Translations under genes and position numbers: made by a program
The notes under the pieces: model-generated
The model's input: only the letters and a program-made list of their open reading frames with translations
Databases searched by the model: none
What the model was told of the DNA's origin: nothing
Source: Vanrija pseudolonga
Lineage: Eukaryota > Basidiomycota > Tremellomycetes > Trichosporonales > Trichosporonaceae
Assembly (NCBI RefSeq): GCF_020906515.1
Contig: NC_085855.1
Span: 992,001 to 1,056,000, forward strand
Direction of reading: 5' to 3'
Length of the DNA: 64,000 nucleotides
In this document: piece after piece, positions 21,450 through 33,110 of the stretch
Layout of the letters: the number at the start of each line of letters is the position of its first letter
How positions within the stretch are numbered: position 1 is the stretch's first letter

Positions 21450-22722
21450 ATGTCCGGCCCCTCGCAGATCACCCTCCCCTCGCCTGCCGAGTAGGTCTGC
21501 CTTGTCACTTCCCCCGCTCACCAACCAGCTTTCACGTCCATGTGCGCCAGGGCGCCATGAGCGAGCTCGTCACCCCGCACGTCGCGCAGGGCGGTATCCG
21601 CACCGCGTACATCATGGTGAGTGGTCGTGGTGGGAGCGGTAAAGCCGCCTCTGCTACCCATGCCCGCTGCTATACCCGCACAGACTCACACCTCCCCCAG
21701 CCCAACCTCGTCCCTCCTCTCACCAAGACCGAGGCCGTCCTCGCGTACAAGAAGGACCTGGAGCGCATCGCACCCAAGACCGAGTTCCTCATGACCCTCT
21801 ACCTCCACCCCGAGGTCACGCCCGAGGAGATCCGCAAGGCCGCCAAGGCCGGCATCAGCGGTGAGTGCGGCGGTGTGGTGTCGCAACCCTCGCTTATGGC
21901 CCAGGCGTCAAGTCGTACCCCCGTGGCGTCACGACCAACTCGTCGTCGGGTATCGAAGACTATGGCGTCTACTACCCCGTCTTCAAGGCCATGGAGGAGG
22001 AGGGCCTCGTCCTCAACCTCCACGGTGAGGTACCCTCGGACGACGAGAAGGTGGGTTTTGTACGCTATGTTCACCCACTCACATCCCAGAACATCTCCAT
22101 CCTCAACGCCGAGAAGCACTTCCTCGAGCACCTCCGCAAGCTCGCGGCCGACTTCCCTAAGCTTCGCATCGTCCTCGAGCACGTCACGACCTCCGAGGCT
22201 GTCGAGTGCGTCAAGTCGCTCCCCGCCAACGTCGCGGCCACCATCACTGCCCACCACCTGTGGCTCACGATCGACACGGTCGCCCCCCAGCCCCACCACT
22301 TCTGCAAGCCCCTCGCCAAGGAGCCCAAGGACCGCAAGGCTCTTCAGGACGCCATCAAGAGCGGCAACCCCAAGTTCTTCCTTGGCTCCGACTCGGCTCC
22401 CCACCCCAGCGCCTCCAAGGCCCCCTCAATCTCGGAATCGGGCGAGCTCCACGCGTGCGCTGCCGGCTGCTACACGTCGCCTTACCTCGTTCCCCTTGTC
22501 GCTACCCTGCTCGAGTCGTTTGGCGCCCTTGACAAGCTCGCTGGCTACGTTTCCGAGCACGGCCGTGCCTTCTACAAGGTCCCTGCGAAGGCTGGGGACG
22601 AGCTCACGCTCCGCCGCCCTGCCACTGCCGTCAAGGTTCCTGCGCGCCTCGACGGTGCCGAGGGCATCGAGGTGGTTCCCTTCTGGGCCGGCAAAGAGCT
22701 CGGCTGGGAGATTGTCAACTAG
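21450..22722 (+). CDS. URA4: Dihydroorotase
   Basis: Zinc amidohydrolase that cyclises carbamoyl-aspartate to dihydroorotate in pyrimidine synthesis. The spliced protein starts MSGPSQITLPSPADFHVHVR with the metal-binding HxH. Then come PNLVPPLTKTEAVLAY, GVKSYPRGVTTNSSSG (site of the carboxylated Lys), LNLHGEVPSDDEK, IVLEHVTTSEAV, ITAHHLWLTIDTV and FFLGSDSAPHP with the catalytic Asp. It ends VVPFWAGKELGWEIVN. All metal and active-site residues of the monofunctional class-II (PyrC/Ura4) type are present. Four short introns interrupt it, the first splitting the Asp of PADFHVH. Codon use is strongly C-ending, consistent with good expression. Confidence 0.96.
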
Positions 22723-22941
22723 ACGGGGAGGTATGTGGAAGCTGCAGGGTTGAGGAGGAGGGAGGGAGCCTCTTGGTAGACATCAAAACGCATTGAGAGT
22801 TGGAGTTGTTTAATATGCATCGGTTGTGAGCTTGAGGAGAACTGTACGGTCAGTAGGCGAAAACGCCTCGGCAGCTGCTCTCGATCGACATGCAATGAAG
22901 ATACGTCTATTAGGATATGGTTAGACATCGACACCAACACC

Positions 22942-23744
22942 TCAAGCCTCCGCCTCGGGCTCCTTCTTCTTCTTGGCCTCGACGCGCGAGACCTGGTCTC
23001 CCGGTGCACCCTTGAGCACTCCGACCTGCTGCTTGAGCATCTCGACCTGTGGAGTTAGCACGGGCGACCACACCTCCGCCAACTCACAACTTCGTCTCCA
23101 ACATCGCCCTGCACCACAATCTCGTCCTGTCCCTGCGGGTTCTTGCTCACACTCGAACCCGTCGCAAACTTGGACGCAAACAGCTTTGCGGCCTTTTTCA
23201 GGTCGACTCCGAAGAGCTCGAGGCCCTGGATGTGCGTGAGCACCTTGCGCTTGGTGCGTTCTTCCCGCTTGATGATGATCTGGGAGGTGTAAGCGAGGTC
23301 GGAGGGATAGCTCGAGCGGCCGCGCCATACAGCTAGCACCACTCCAACCCACCTTTGTTGACCCCTTGAGCTTGGCTTCAGCAGCGGCCTTCTTCGCAGC
23401 CTTCTGCTCGGCCTTGGCGGCGTCCGCCTCGATCTTCTCGTTCTTCTCGACCGAGAGCGTGCCGATACGGGCAGCGAGCGCGCCTGGGAGGGTGGTTAGC
23501 GAAGATGCCGCGATTGGAGGGAACCACATCTGCCCAATGTCCACAATGAGGCAACTACAACCCCCTCGTCCCCACGACACTCACCCTCGCCCCAGATGCG
23601 CTCAAACTCGGCCTTGTCGGCCTCCTCGAGCGTCGTCTTGCACTTGGACACTGAGGGTCCAAACTCGCAGTACTCGGTCGGGAGGGTGCACACCGAGCAG
23701 TAGTAGGCCTGTACAGGCTTGGTCGAGGGGCCAGCGACGGACAT
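22942..23744 (-). CDS. TMA22: Translation machinery-associated protein 22 (DENR homolog)
   Basis: Density-regulated protein homolog that, with Tma20/MCTS1, promotes release of 40S subunits and deacylated tRNA after termination. The start at 23744 gives MSVAGPSTKPVQAYYCSVCT, then LPTEYCEFGPSVSKCK, the Cys-bearing N-terminal motif of the family. A charged Lys/Ala-rich linker follows, and the SUI1 domain reads QIIIKREERTKRKVLTHIQG, then LELFGVDLKKAAKLFASKFA and DEIVVQGDVGDEV. The C-terminus is Lys/Glu-rich (KKKKEPEAEA). Three or four short introns. Only 260 bp separate it from the divergent USP-like gene, so a shared promoter is likely. Confidence 0.95.
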
Positions 23745-24004
23745 TGTTAGACTTGTTATTTGTGAGATGGACAAGGTAGATGTGTAGCAGAGTTCGTCAA
23801 GGCGAGTAATGTCCTTGATGCGACCGAAATCTCGTGTCTTGACGGGATCAAATTGACGCGCCGTCGTGGTTGCCACAACGTCACTGTGCCAAGTTGAATG
23901 ACGATGATGGATGCGTCGCGCGCGATAACATTACACTCGTGTCGTCGCTCATTCTCCTCTCTTGCACTCAACAGCAACAAGACCACGCCGCGCCCCCAGC
24001 AGCA

Positions 24005-26699
24005 ATGTCGGCAAACCAGACTGTGCGCAGCGCGCTCATAGACATGGGCGTCGACCCTGCACGTGCCCACGAGGCCGCGCTGCGATACCAGTCTGTTGAC
24101 GCGGCCGTCAACTGGGTCTTTGGCGACGGCGAGACGGTGAGCCGGGGCGGCACACGCGCTGGTTCTTCAGCGTGGTTGAAACGCACGCTGACACAACCAC
24201 AGTGGAGACCACCGTCGCCAGAGGCCGACGTGCCGCTTTACTACGAGTCTGAGTCGTCGTCTGCTGTCGGTGGGTACAGAGTGCCAGCGGAGGCGTGGAT
24301 AGGAGAGCTCGGGCTGACGTTCCAGACGACGGCTCGGTCACCGTCACTCCCTTTACGACCGACGAATACCCCGTCTCGTACACGGCGCCGCCTCCGCGGC
24401 CGATCCTGCAGAGCAACAATCCTTTCCAGAGCAAGAACCCTTTCCGGAACAATGCAGTGCAGCCGTACACCACGATCGAGGACGACAGCCTGCGCAAGGC
24501 CATCGAGCTCTCCCAGCAGACGCCGAGCGCCGTAGAGGACCGTAGCGAGCGAGAGCGCAGTGTGCGCGCGTCGGCGCCGCCGCCTTCTCCCCGCCGCTTG
24601 GATAACGACGACGATGAGGTCGAACGCCTCGCCTTTGGTCCGAGCAACAAGGACGACCTTGATGGCAAGCTGTCCCTTGTGCCTCTCTCGGGGGTTGTGA
24701 GTCTCATGCCGAGTAGCATGGCCGGCCAAAGTCTTGCTGACAGTCAGACCTCTACGGCCCAGGCCAACAAGGAGGAGGAGGACATCCAGCGAGCAATCCA
24801 AGAGTCCATGATGTCAGCCAGCCTGCACTCTGTTGGTTCGGCTGGAAACGACGACTTCCCTCCTCAGACTGCCCGGGCTCCAGGAGCGTGAGTGGTTGCC
24901 AAACGCATGTTACTCACACCGTTAGGCCCGCCGTGTACATCACCACCTCCATGCCATCATACAGCGCCTACGTCCTTCAAGCCATCGCTGCTGTTCCCCA
25001 GATCCGCGATGTGTTTTCCGTTATCAGTGGGAAGGACGATGATATGGAGGGTAAGTCTTGAGGTCCATCTACGCAGCCGCATTAACTTTCTCAGACCTCC
25101 ATCACCTCAAGCGAGTCCTCAAGCTGCAAGAGACGGCCGACGAAACCTATGTCGACGTCAATGAGGATGTGCAGAGTATCCTCAAGTCCTGGGACCTCTA
25201 TACCGAGTCACTCCCACCGTGGCGTGAGATCTGTGGTACGCTTTTGCCGACAGACAGGAGCAAAGCTAACCTCCTACTCAGATGGGTGGCTGACGAACCT
25301 GTCCACTCTCTTCACCCTTTCTGCTGAAAAGGCGTCGCCTCTTATCGACCTCGACGACTCGCTGGCAGACTATTTCCGAAGGCCAGAACAGGTGCTGAGC
25401 ACTCGTCTGAATATGCAGCCTCATCGCGCATTACACGTCGACTTTGAACGAACGCGGTCAGGTCCTTCCAACATCCACGACCAACTTGCAAGCATCGTCT
25501 GGTCGCCAGACACGCCAGAACAGAGTATCCACTACCTTGCGGATGTGGTGTTTGTCAACCTGAGACGCACGCCCGGCCTCATTGTGGCACCTTGGCAGTG
25601 GGACGAGCATGTGACGCTGGGTGAGTTTTGGGTGGTATCGGCGCTGACTGTCAGATCGCTATCTCACGCAAAACGTACGGTGGGCCACTCAGTCGCGTGC
25701 CGAGCAGGGCATCGTACAGGGCGAGTTGAGACGATTGAAGGAGGAGATTGAGAACTTGACTTCGTTTAGGGTGGGTACAAAGCCTGATGCCGCGCTGACC
25801 CGCCAGGGCAATGCTGTCCCCGATGCCATCAAGACGTGAGTACACCTGACCGGCTCTCATGCTTACGCCTCAGGTTGATCAGCCATCTGAAGTCGTCACC
25901 ATCATCTGACGACGTTCAGGCGGCGTCTCGCGCCGAACTGACAGCAAAGGTGCGTTTTGATACTTGAACAGCGTTGACACCTCGCAGCTCGAGCGCATCT
26001 CAGAGGTGATGAAGCTACGACTGGAAGAGCTGCAGGAACAGGTCAAGGAGCGCGAGCAAGCCGTAAAGGGCGGCGTCTTCAACACCAATGACCCCGAGAA
26101 GAACCAGCACAAGGTGGGTTGCAGCTGACTGGAAGCTGCTGACAGCCTAGTACTCTCTTCGGGCGATTCTCTGGCATGACGGTTTCACTACACCAGGGCG
26201 TCACCTGTACACCTACGTCAAAAACAATGGCGAATGGTGGAAGGTCCAGGACTACGAGGCTACTCTTACAAACTTTGAGGCTATCAAGAATGACAACACC
26301 GGGTTGTTCACCGACGGCGGCCCTGCCCTTCTGATCTATTCTCGGGATGGTCCAAGACCACACGAGGCGTACGAGTTGAGCCCTTCGCCAGAAAGCGACT
26401 CGCCGCTGCTCGCCCCCACGGACGTTGCCAACAGTGAGATGGATACACCAACTTTGAACGCTTCACAGGCGGACACGCTCGACACTCTGGATACCCTGGA
26501 TACGTTGGACAGCAGCACCGACGCATCGGTCTCTGGTCATGCCGCCAGTGACGCGATGGACATCGAGGACGGTGATTCTGCGGCTCCGGAGGTTGAAACG
26601 CCAACAGCCGCTGCCCCAGCCGCCGCCCCTCCTCCTGCTGCGGTACCTGCCGCAGCTCGCAAGTCGTCGTCTCTTCTTGTGGACTTGGATGAGCCATAA
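24005..26699 (+). CDS. USP25/28-like protein with UBA and two UIMs; catalytic Cys replaced by Ser
   Basis: The layout is that of USP25/28 deubiquitinases. A UBA domain comes first (SALIDMGVDPARAHEAALRY, then AAVNWVFGDGE), then two ubiquitin-interacting motifs (DDSLRKAIELSQQT and EEEDIQRAIQESMM), then a USP fold. The Cys box aligns without gaps to PVGLKNVGNTCWFSAVIQ but reads PAVYITTSMPSYSAYVLQ; the nucleophile position is Ser, codon TCA at 24957-24959, and the oxyanion Asn is also lost. The His box (GRHLYTYVKNNGEWWKVQDY) keeps His and Asp. A coiled-coil insert (KLERISEVMKLRLEELQEQV) lies between, and the C-terminus is acidic with LDT repeats and Ala/Pro. About ten short introns. It is probably a ubiquitin-binding pseudoenzyme. 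Confidence 0.88.
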
Positions 26700-26790
26700 T
26701 GTATCACAGCCTCTCAACACTCCCCATCTGTCATAGAACTCCTTATCATGTTGGCCTATGTCAACACAGCATGCATCTGCCGTCGGCGCG

Positions 26791-27819
26791 TCATTGGATC
26801 ATGATCATCCAGGCGAGGACGAAGAAGAAGAGACATATGGGGTAGACTGCAAGCCAGACTCTGTTTGATGGCAGTCCCGTACCGTTGAAGAAGTTCATCG
26901 AGGCTGGGTGTCAGTATTGCGAGTCGTAAATGGTCGCTTACCCCAGACACTCCAGACCCAGCACACCAGCGCGACCGGCACTCTGACATATAGCTTGTGC
27001 AGGACAAGCGCGACAATAGAAGCGAGGAGAAGCGGGCCGAGAGCGTATCCGAGAACGCACAGGCTCTGGAAGAATGACCTGGGGGTGAGCTAAGGCTACG
27101 GACAACGCAGCTCACACTTTGCCGCCTAACAACTTGGAGTTGAAGGTCACGACGACGGATCCAACAGTGACGAGCGAGATGACGAGGGAGAAGACCTGCA
27201 TGTGTTGCTCTGCTGGTGACTGGGCGCGTGTCAGACTTGTCAGAGTTGTCACTCACGTCGATGGACAGGGTGATGGCGAGAGAGAGGCAGATGACGAGGG
27301 GTCCCCAGAGGTCCCAGTCCCTGCGAGGTCAGCTCGATCCGGCCGGACGCGTCAGCTGAGCACCCACCTGAGAGCCTGCGAGTGGCCGCCTTTTGGTGGG
27401 TACAGCACCTGCAGCAGCTTGGTGTAGATGGAGCGGAGGTCGCGCATCTGGCGTCAGCTCGCCCTTGCAGGCCGGCCACCCACAATAGTCGCGCTGACGG
27501 GCTCGTCGAGCGTCGACTCGCCCGTGAAGCGCTTCTCGATGCGCACGCCGCCCCAGCCCGTGACGCGCTCCGACGCAGCAGTGGACCCAATACGGCCGCT
27601 CACGCCCGACTGGCCGAGGCCGGGCGCGCGCGCCGCCGACGCCGAAGACGACGACGACGAGGGGCCGGCGAGCGGCGGGTCCTCGGTGACTGGCTTCGGG
27701 GCGAAGCTCAGGTCGTCGAGGTCGTCGTCGTCTGCCTGGCTGCGGGTGGTGAGCGGGGTTGTGCGTCGCGCAGCTTACATTATCTGGTGGTCGTTTGAGG
27801 GGACGGCCGCGTACGACAT
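26791..27819 (-). CDS. YIP4: Yip1-domain Golgi membrane protein (Yip4/YIPF6)
   Basis: Multi-spanning Yip1-family protein that interacts with Rab GTPases in ER-Golgi traffic. After an acidic, Ser-rich cytosolic part come TLDEPVSATI and LRDWDLWGPLVICLSLAITL, close to human YIPF6. VVTFNSKLLGGKVSFFQSL, a hallmark of this subfamily, follows, then three more helices, and the protein ends NRVWLAVYPICLFFFVLAWM with a short tail. The start at 27819 (MSYAAVPSNDHQI) is followed within 45 nt by the first of about four introns. It converges with the USP-like gene (91 bp between stops) and is divergent from SLA2. Confidence 0.94.
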
Positions 27820-28177
27820 TGTGAGTGTAGTTGTTGTGGACGATGGACAGTGCAGCAATGACGCTTGCTTGGGCGTCTGGCAGCCACTTACGCGTGGAGG
27901 GTGGAGGGAGGCAATGGGCGGGTTGAGTGGGTGGAGGGTAGTTAGGCGTGCGTTGTCTGCCCCCGCCTAATGCCCTTGATAATGGGACAACGTCATAGGA
28001 GTCCACCCACCGCTCGGCGCACCGCACCGCTCGTTACTGTGCACCCACCCACCCACGCAGCCAACTCGCACGCGGCACCGCCGGACACGCCGGCGCATCC
28101 ATCATCATCATCAACGACGACCAAGCGACCCCATCACCTCTCTTCCTCTCTGACACACTCCCCTCAAGCATCCCATC
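27820..28177. other. Divergent promoter region YIP4 / SLA2
   Basis: A 358-bp spacer. The SLA2 side is rich in CACC and CATC repeats, as in leaders elsewhere in this window. No further element was recognised. Confidence 0.4.
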
Positions 28178-31100
28178 ATGTAAGCCTAACCCCATTGACA
28201 ACCACAATGACTAACCCCACAGGTCCAGGATGGGCCGCTTCAACAACGGCCCCGACTATGACGATACCCCGTACCAGTCGCGCGGGCCGACCCACCAGCC
28301 GACTCGCCCAGTCGACAAGGACAAGACCGAGACCGAGCTCATCAACAACATCAAGAAGGCAACAAGTCCAGAGGAGACGGCGCCAAGTGGGTTTAGGCTA
28401 GTGGCGGCGGCGGCGGCGGCGGCGCTGACAGTACACAGAGCAGAAGCATGTCCGCAGTACGTATCCATCGGTTTGCACCGCCCCGGCTGTGCCGGCGGCA
28501 GCGGGCTCTGGCGCTTTCTCTGCCAGCGCGAAGCCGAAGCCGATGTCGCAGCCCGCAGCACTGACTCCCCACAGAGTGCATCGTCTACACCTGGGACTAC
28601 CACTCGTCCTTGTCGGTGTGGAACGGCCTGCGCACGCAGCCCATCCTCGCCGACGAGGTGCAGACCTTCAAGGCATTGATCCTGGTCCACAAGCTCCTCC
28701 AGGAGGGTCACCCGGTTGTGAGTTGAGCGGCGGCGTGGTGGGCGTGTTGTCAGGCTGGAAGAAGATGCACGAGCGCGCCCCATGCCGATGTTGTCACTGG
28801 TGTTGTCGCTGACCCCGCCAGACCCTCAAGGAAGCCCTCGCCCAGACTGGATGGCTCGAGACATGCGGACGTACCGTCGGCGGCGACGGAGCCAAGGGCT
28901 ACGGCTCGCTCATCCGTGCCTACACTGCCTTCCTGCTCGCCAAGCTCCGCTTCCACCGCCACCACCCCGAGTTCAACGGCCTGTTCGAGTATGAGGAGTA
29001 CATTTCGCTCAAGAACATTGACGACCCGAACGAGGGGTAAGTGTTGTCGGCGCCCAGTTTGCTGACGACAAGCTACGAGACCATCTCCGACCTCATGGCT
29101 TTGCAGGACCAGATCGACTCGTTCCAGAAGCTCATCTTCTCCCACTTCCGCGGCGCCAACAACAACGAGTGCCGTATCTCCGCTCTCGTTCCCCTCGTCA
29201 AGGAGTCGTTTGGCATCTACAAGTTTATCACGTCGATGCTCCGCGCCATGCACCGTCGCACCGGTGACGCCATGGACGTCCTCCTCCCCCTGCGCGAGCG
29301 CTACAACACTCAACACTACAACCTTCGCCGCTTCTACTACGAGTGCTCAAACCTCAAGTACCTCACCGGCCTAATCAACGTGCCAAAGCTTGGACAGGAG
29401 CCTCCCAATCTGCTCGACAGCGGTGGAGACGCACCCGACCTGCCTGAACGACCTAGGGCCTCGGCAGCACCAGTCAAGAAGGCAACCCCGCCTCCTCGCT
29501 CCGACTCGCCGTCTGCTACCCAGGGCGAGATTGAAGAGCAGCGCCGCATGCTCGAGGAGTATGAGCGCAAGCAGAAGGCTCTCGTGTCCCAGCGTGAGGC
29601 TGAGGAGCGCCGCCAGCAGGAGGAGAAGGCCCGCCAAGAATCCGAGCATGCCGAGCTGCTGCGCCAGCAGGAGGAACGCCAACGCCAAGCCCAGGAGGCA
29701 CTGTTGCGCGAGCAGATGAACCAGCAGTGGCAGCAGGCCAACCAGGGCCAGACTCAGCAGATGGAGCAGGAGATCCTTGCCATGCGCGGCCAGTTCGAGC
29801 GTGACCAGATGCTGCTGGAGCAGTACGACCGCCGTGTCAAGTCGCTGGAGAACGAGCTCGCCGTGATTGGCGCCAACGTCGGCGCTCAGTTGAATGGCAA
29901 GGACGAGCTTATTGCCCAGCTGCAGAAGCAAATCGAGGTCTGGAAGAACAAGTACGAGGCCCTCGCCAAGCTCTACTCGCATCTCCGTACCGAGCACCTC
30001 GACCTGCTCAACAAGTCCAAGGGCTTCCAGCTCAAGGCCGGCTCGGCGCAGGAGGCGATTGACAAGATGGAGCGCATGGAGCGCGACGTCAAGACCAAGA
30101 ACCTCGAGCTTGCCGACATGATCCGCGAGCGTGACCGTGCTCGCTACGACCTGGACCGCGTCAAATCGAGCCACAAGGAGGAGATTGACCGCGTCAAGCG
30201 CGATCTCAGCTTTGCCAACGAGCGTGCCGAGGATGCCTCGCGCAACAAGAGCAGCGAGGTGTCGCACGTCATGAGCAAGTACAACCGCCAGCTCACCGAG
30301 CTCGAGGACTCGCTCAGGGTGGGTGCAATAGGCAGTGGCGAGCTAACCCATTTCAGTCAAAGCAGCTCCAAATTGACGAGCTCCTGTCCAAGGTCGATGA
30401 GAAGGATGGCGAGCTCGCGCGCAGCAAGGAGGAATTGCAGCAGGAGCTCGACGTCATGCAGGAGGCCATGGACCTCATGGTCAAGGAGTCTGCCGAGCAC
30501 GGCCAGGTCGCCAAGGAGGCCGACAGCACGTTCAATGCCCAGCTCGACACCCTTATCCTCGACCACCGCAAGGAGCTCAACGCCATCATCGACTCGATTC
30601 TCCAGGCTTGTGTCCAAAAGGTCGACGATGCGATCTACGAGCTCGAGGCGCCATCGTCCAGCGGAAACAACACTGCCACCCCAGCATACACCCAGTCTCT
30701 TATCGAGAAGAGCATGTCGAACGCGACCGAGTTTGCGACCACGTTCAACCTTTACCTCGGCCGCAAGTCGGGTGGCAGCTACGTGGACGTTATTCGCACC
30801 GCCAACGAGCTCGCCCAGTCGCTCTCCGAGACCCTCCTCGCTTCCAAGGGTATTACCCGTCTCACGGACACTGACGACGCGGCCGACAAGATTGTCCGCT
30901 TCGCCAAGACGTCGGGTGACGTTGGACAGCGCTTTTTCCTCAACCTCCAGTCGTACAAGCTTACGGCCAGCGGCAACAAGGACGAGATTGCCCTGCGCAA
31001 CAATGCCGAGACTCGCAATGCGCTCGCCAAGCTCTCCGAGACGATCGAGACGGTCATGCCCAAGACCAAGACCAAGTTCAACGCCAACGGCGACCTCGGC

Positions 31101-31811
31101 GACCTGGTTGCCAACGAGATGGACTCGGCTGCCCGTGCTATTGAGGACGCTACTCGCCGTCTCCAGTCGCTGATGAGCCGACCCAAGGACGACCGCTTCA
31201 GTGCCATCGACGTCAAGGTGCACGACACCATTCTCGAGGCCGCATTGGCCATCACCAATGCCATTGGACGCCTCATCCAGGCCGCCACGGAGAGCCAGGA
31301 GGAGATTGTGCGCGAGGGCAAGGGCGGTGGATCCACCCAGGCCTTCTACAAGCGCCACCACCGCTGGACCGAGGGTCTCATTTCCGCCGCCAAGGCTGTG
31401 GCGTACGCTACCAAGTTGCTAATTGAGAGCGCCGACGGTGTCATCAACGGCACGCACTCGCTCGAGCAGCTCATTGTTGCTTCCAACGAGGTGTCTGCTG
31501 CGACGGCGCAGCTCGTCGCGGCGTCGCGTGTCAAGGCCTCGCTCATGTCCAAGACGCAGCAGCGCTTGGAGGTGGCTGCCAAGGCGGTGACGGACGCGTG
31601 CAAGGCGCTCGTCAGGCAGGTCAAGATTATCTCGAACCAGAAGACGGAGGAGGACGACGTCGACTACAAGTCGATGGCGACGCACGAGTTCAAGGTGCGC
31701 GAGATGGAGCAGCAGGTCGAGATTCTCAAGCTGGAGAAGGACCTGGGTGCTGCTCGCAGGCGGTTGGGCGAGATGCGCCGTGCAGGCTACCACCAAGAGT
31801 CGGACATCTAG
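28178..31811 (+). CDS. SLA2: Sla2/End4/Hip1R endocytic adaptor
   Basis: Links clathrin-coated endocytic sites to actin. Order: an ANTH domain in the first ~270 residues (TELINNIKKATSPEETAPK, then CIVYTWDYHSSLSVWNGLR and KALILVHKLLQEGHP); a Pro/Ser linker; a very long Glu/Gln-rich coiled coil (encoded about 29530-30600); and a C-terminal THATCH/I-LWEQ actin-binding domain ending EMEQQVEILKLEKDLGAARR and HQESDI. The product is roughly 1,050-1,100 residues, normal for Sla2. Reading AT at 28178-28179, an intron 28180-28222, then G gives a split start codon and the protein MSRMGRFNNGPDYDD. If that splice is not used, the in-frame ATG at 28230 (MGRFNNG) is the start. About six introns in all. Confidence 0.95.
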
Positions 31812-31944
31812 GGGTTGTGCTGGGGAGATTACAGAAGTTGATAGTTGTCTAGATACCCTCCGAATGTTAACGAGTTGTGTCGTTCCAGTGCCATCATGTA
31901 CATGTGCAGTGGGTGGGAGTACAACAAACCAAACGACGTAGATC

Positions 31945-32841
31945 TCATGCTGCCGACGGCGCCGACGCCGACGCACCGGCCGCCTCTTCCTCCTCGATGC
32001 CAAGCAGGCCGCGTACCTGTGCGCGGACCTGGCGCTCAAACTCTGCCCGGTTGTCACGGTAGAGCTTGCAGCACTGGGTCGAGCGTGAGCGAGCTGATCC
32101 CAGGCTTGTGCAACTCGAACTCACCTCGACGTCGGCGCCCGACTCGATATTAGGCTCGGCAAGCATGCTGAGCACGGAAAGCAGCACCGACCGCACGCCC
32201 TGGACGGGCGACCAGCGCTCCGACGCGCTCTCGTACCGCAGGGGGTCGTCGCCGGGCGGGTGGAGGATGGAGATGCACACTGTGCCGTTGGGGTAGACTG
32301 CGGTGTGAGCGGCGATGAGGGGAGCGCGGACGCACTGTTCGGGTGCAGGAGTGGCGGGTCAAACACCATCTTGAACGGGTTGAGCGGGTAGTCTGACGGC
32401 TGGGGCGGGGTGAGCACGGCGGCGTAGCAAGCAAGGGGCTCACGAAGACGAGCTTGGCGGCGAAGATGCCTCCTTCCTGGCGTGTGTTAGCGGCGTCACC
32501 AAAGGGGAGGGGCGAGCTTGGTCGAGCTCGTGACCAGCTCGCCGCGAGCACCTCGGACCCACAACAACTCACATAAGGCGTCCCCTCTGGCCCTTGGATC
32601 AACGCCTCCCACTCAAGCATGTTGTCCTCTGACACCGGGCCGGCGGTGAGCATGTCGTTGATCGGGTCGGCCGTGAGGTCGCGGTACTCGCGCATGAGCC
32701 TGGGGGTGTGAGTGGGTGGGACGACGACGTGGGTCGCGCTGCGCCGTGCTGCGCCGTGCTGCACCGCTGCGCGGCGCTCGTTGCCACCCACCTCGCGACC
32801 GCGGTCGACGTCTGCGCCCGCGTATTGTTCCGTGCGAACAT
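31945..32841 (-). CDS. UBC7: Ubiquitin-conjugating enzyme E2 (Ubc7/UBE2G type)
   Basis: E2 enzyme; in other fungi Ubc7 serves ER-associated degradation. The spliced protein reads [20 protein letters not shown], then [36 protein letters not shown] and [18 protein letters not shown]. The Cys in TVCIS is the active site, and the following acidic loop ([16 protein letters not shown]) is the extra insertion that marks the Ubc7/G2 class. Then come [20 protein letters not shown] and [17 protein letters not shown]. The tail is acidic and Ala-rich. Upstream of the first helix are about 20 extra residues ([16 protein letters not shown]) that may be a leader or a mis-set start. Five or so introns. Confidence 0.94.
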
Positions 32842-33110
32842 GTTGCCGTTGTGTGTCTAGTGGCGAGATGGACAATGGCGAGATGGTGAAATGAGCTGAG
32901 GAGACTCGTGCCGGCCGGCGAGTCGCGCCACCGCCTACCTAGGCAGCCTACTCGGGCAGTCGTCAACGTGGCTTCCCCGTGGGGTGCTGACATGACCGTT
33001 CCCAGTAGACAACCACGCTCGCGCGAGCAACAACCAGTCGGTCTACACTGCAACAATGACTACAGACTCCATGCATGCGTATCGTCGCCTCATCATCTCT
33101 ATTCCACTCC

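Noticed and set aside
30357-31361. Long minus-strand ORF opposite SLA2
   Set aside because: It is a mirror of the strongly biased SLA2 coding frame; SLA2 on the plus strand is unambiguous.
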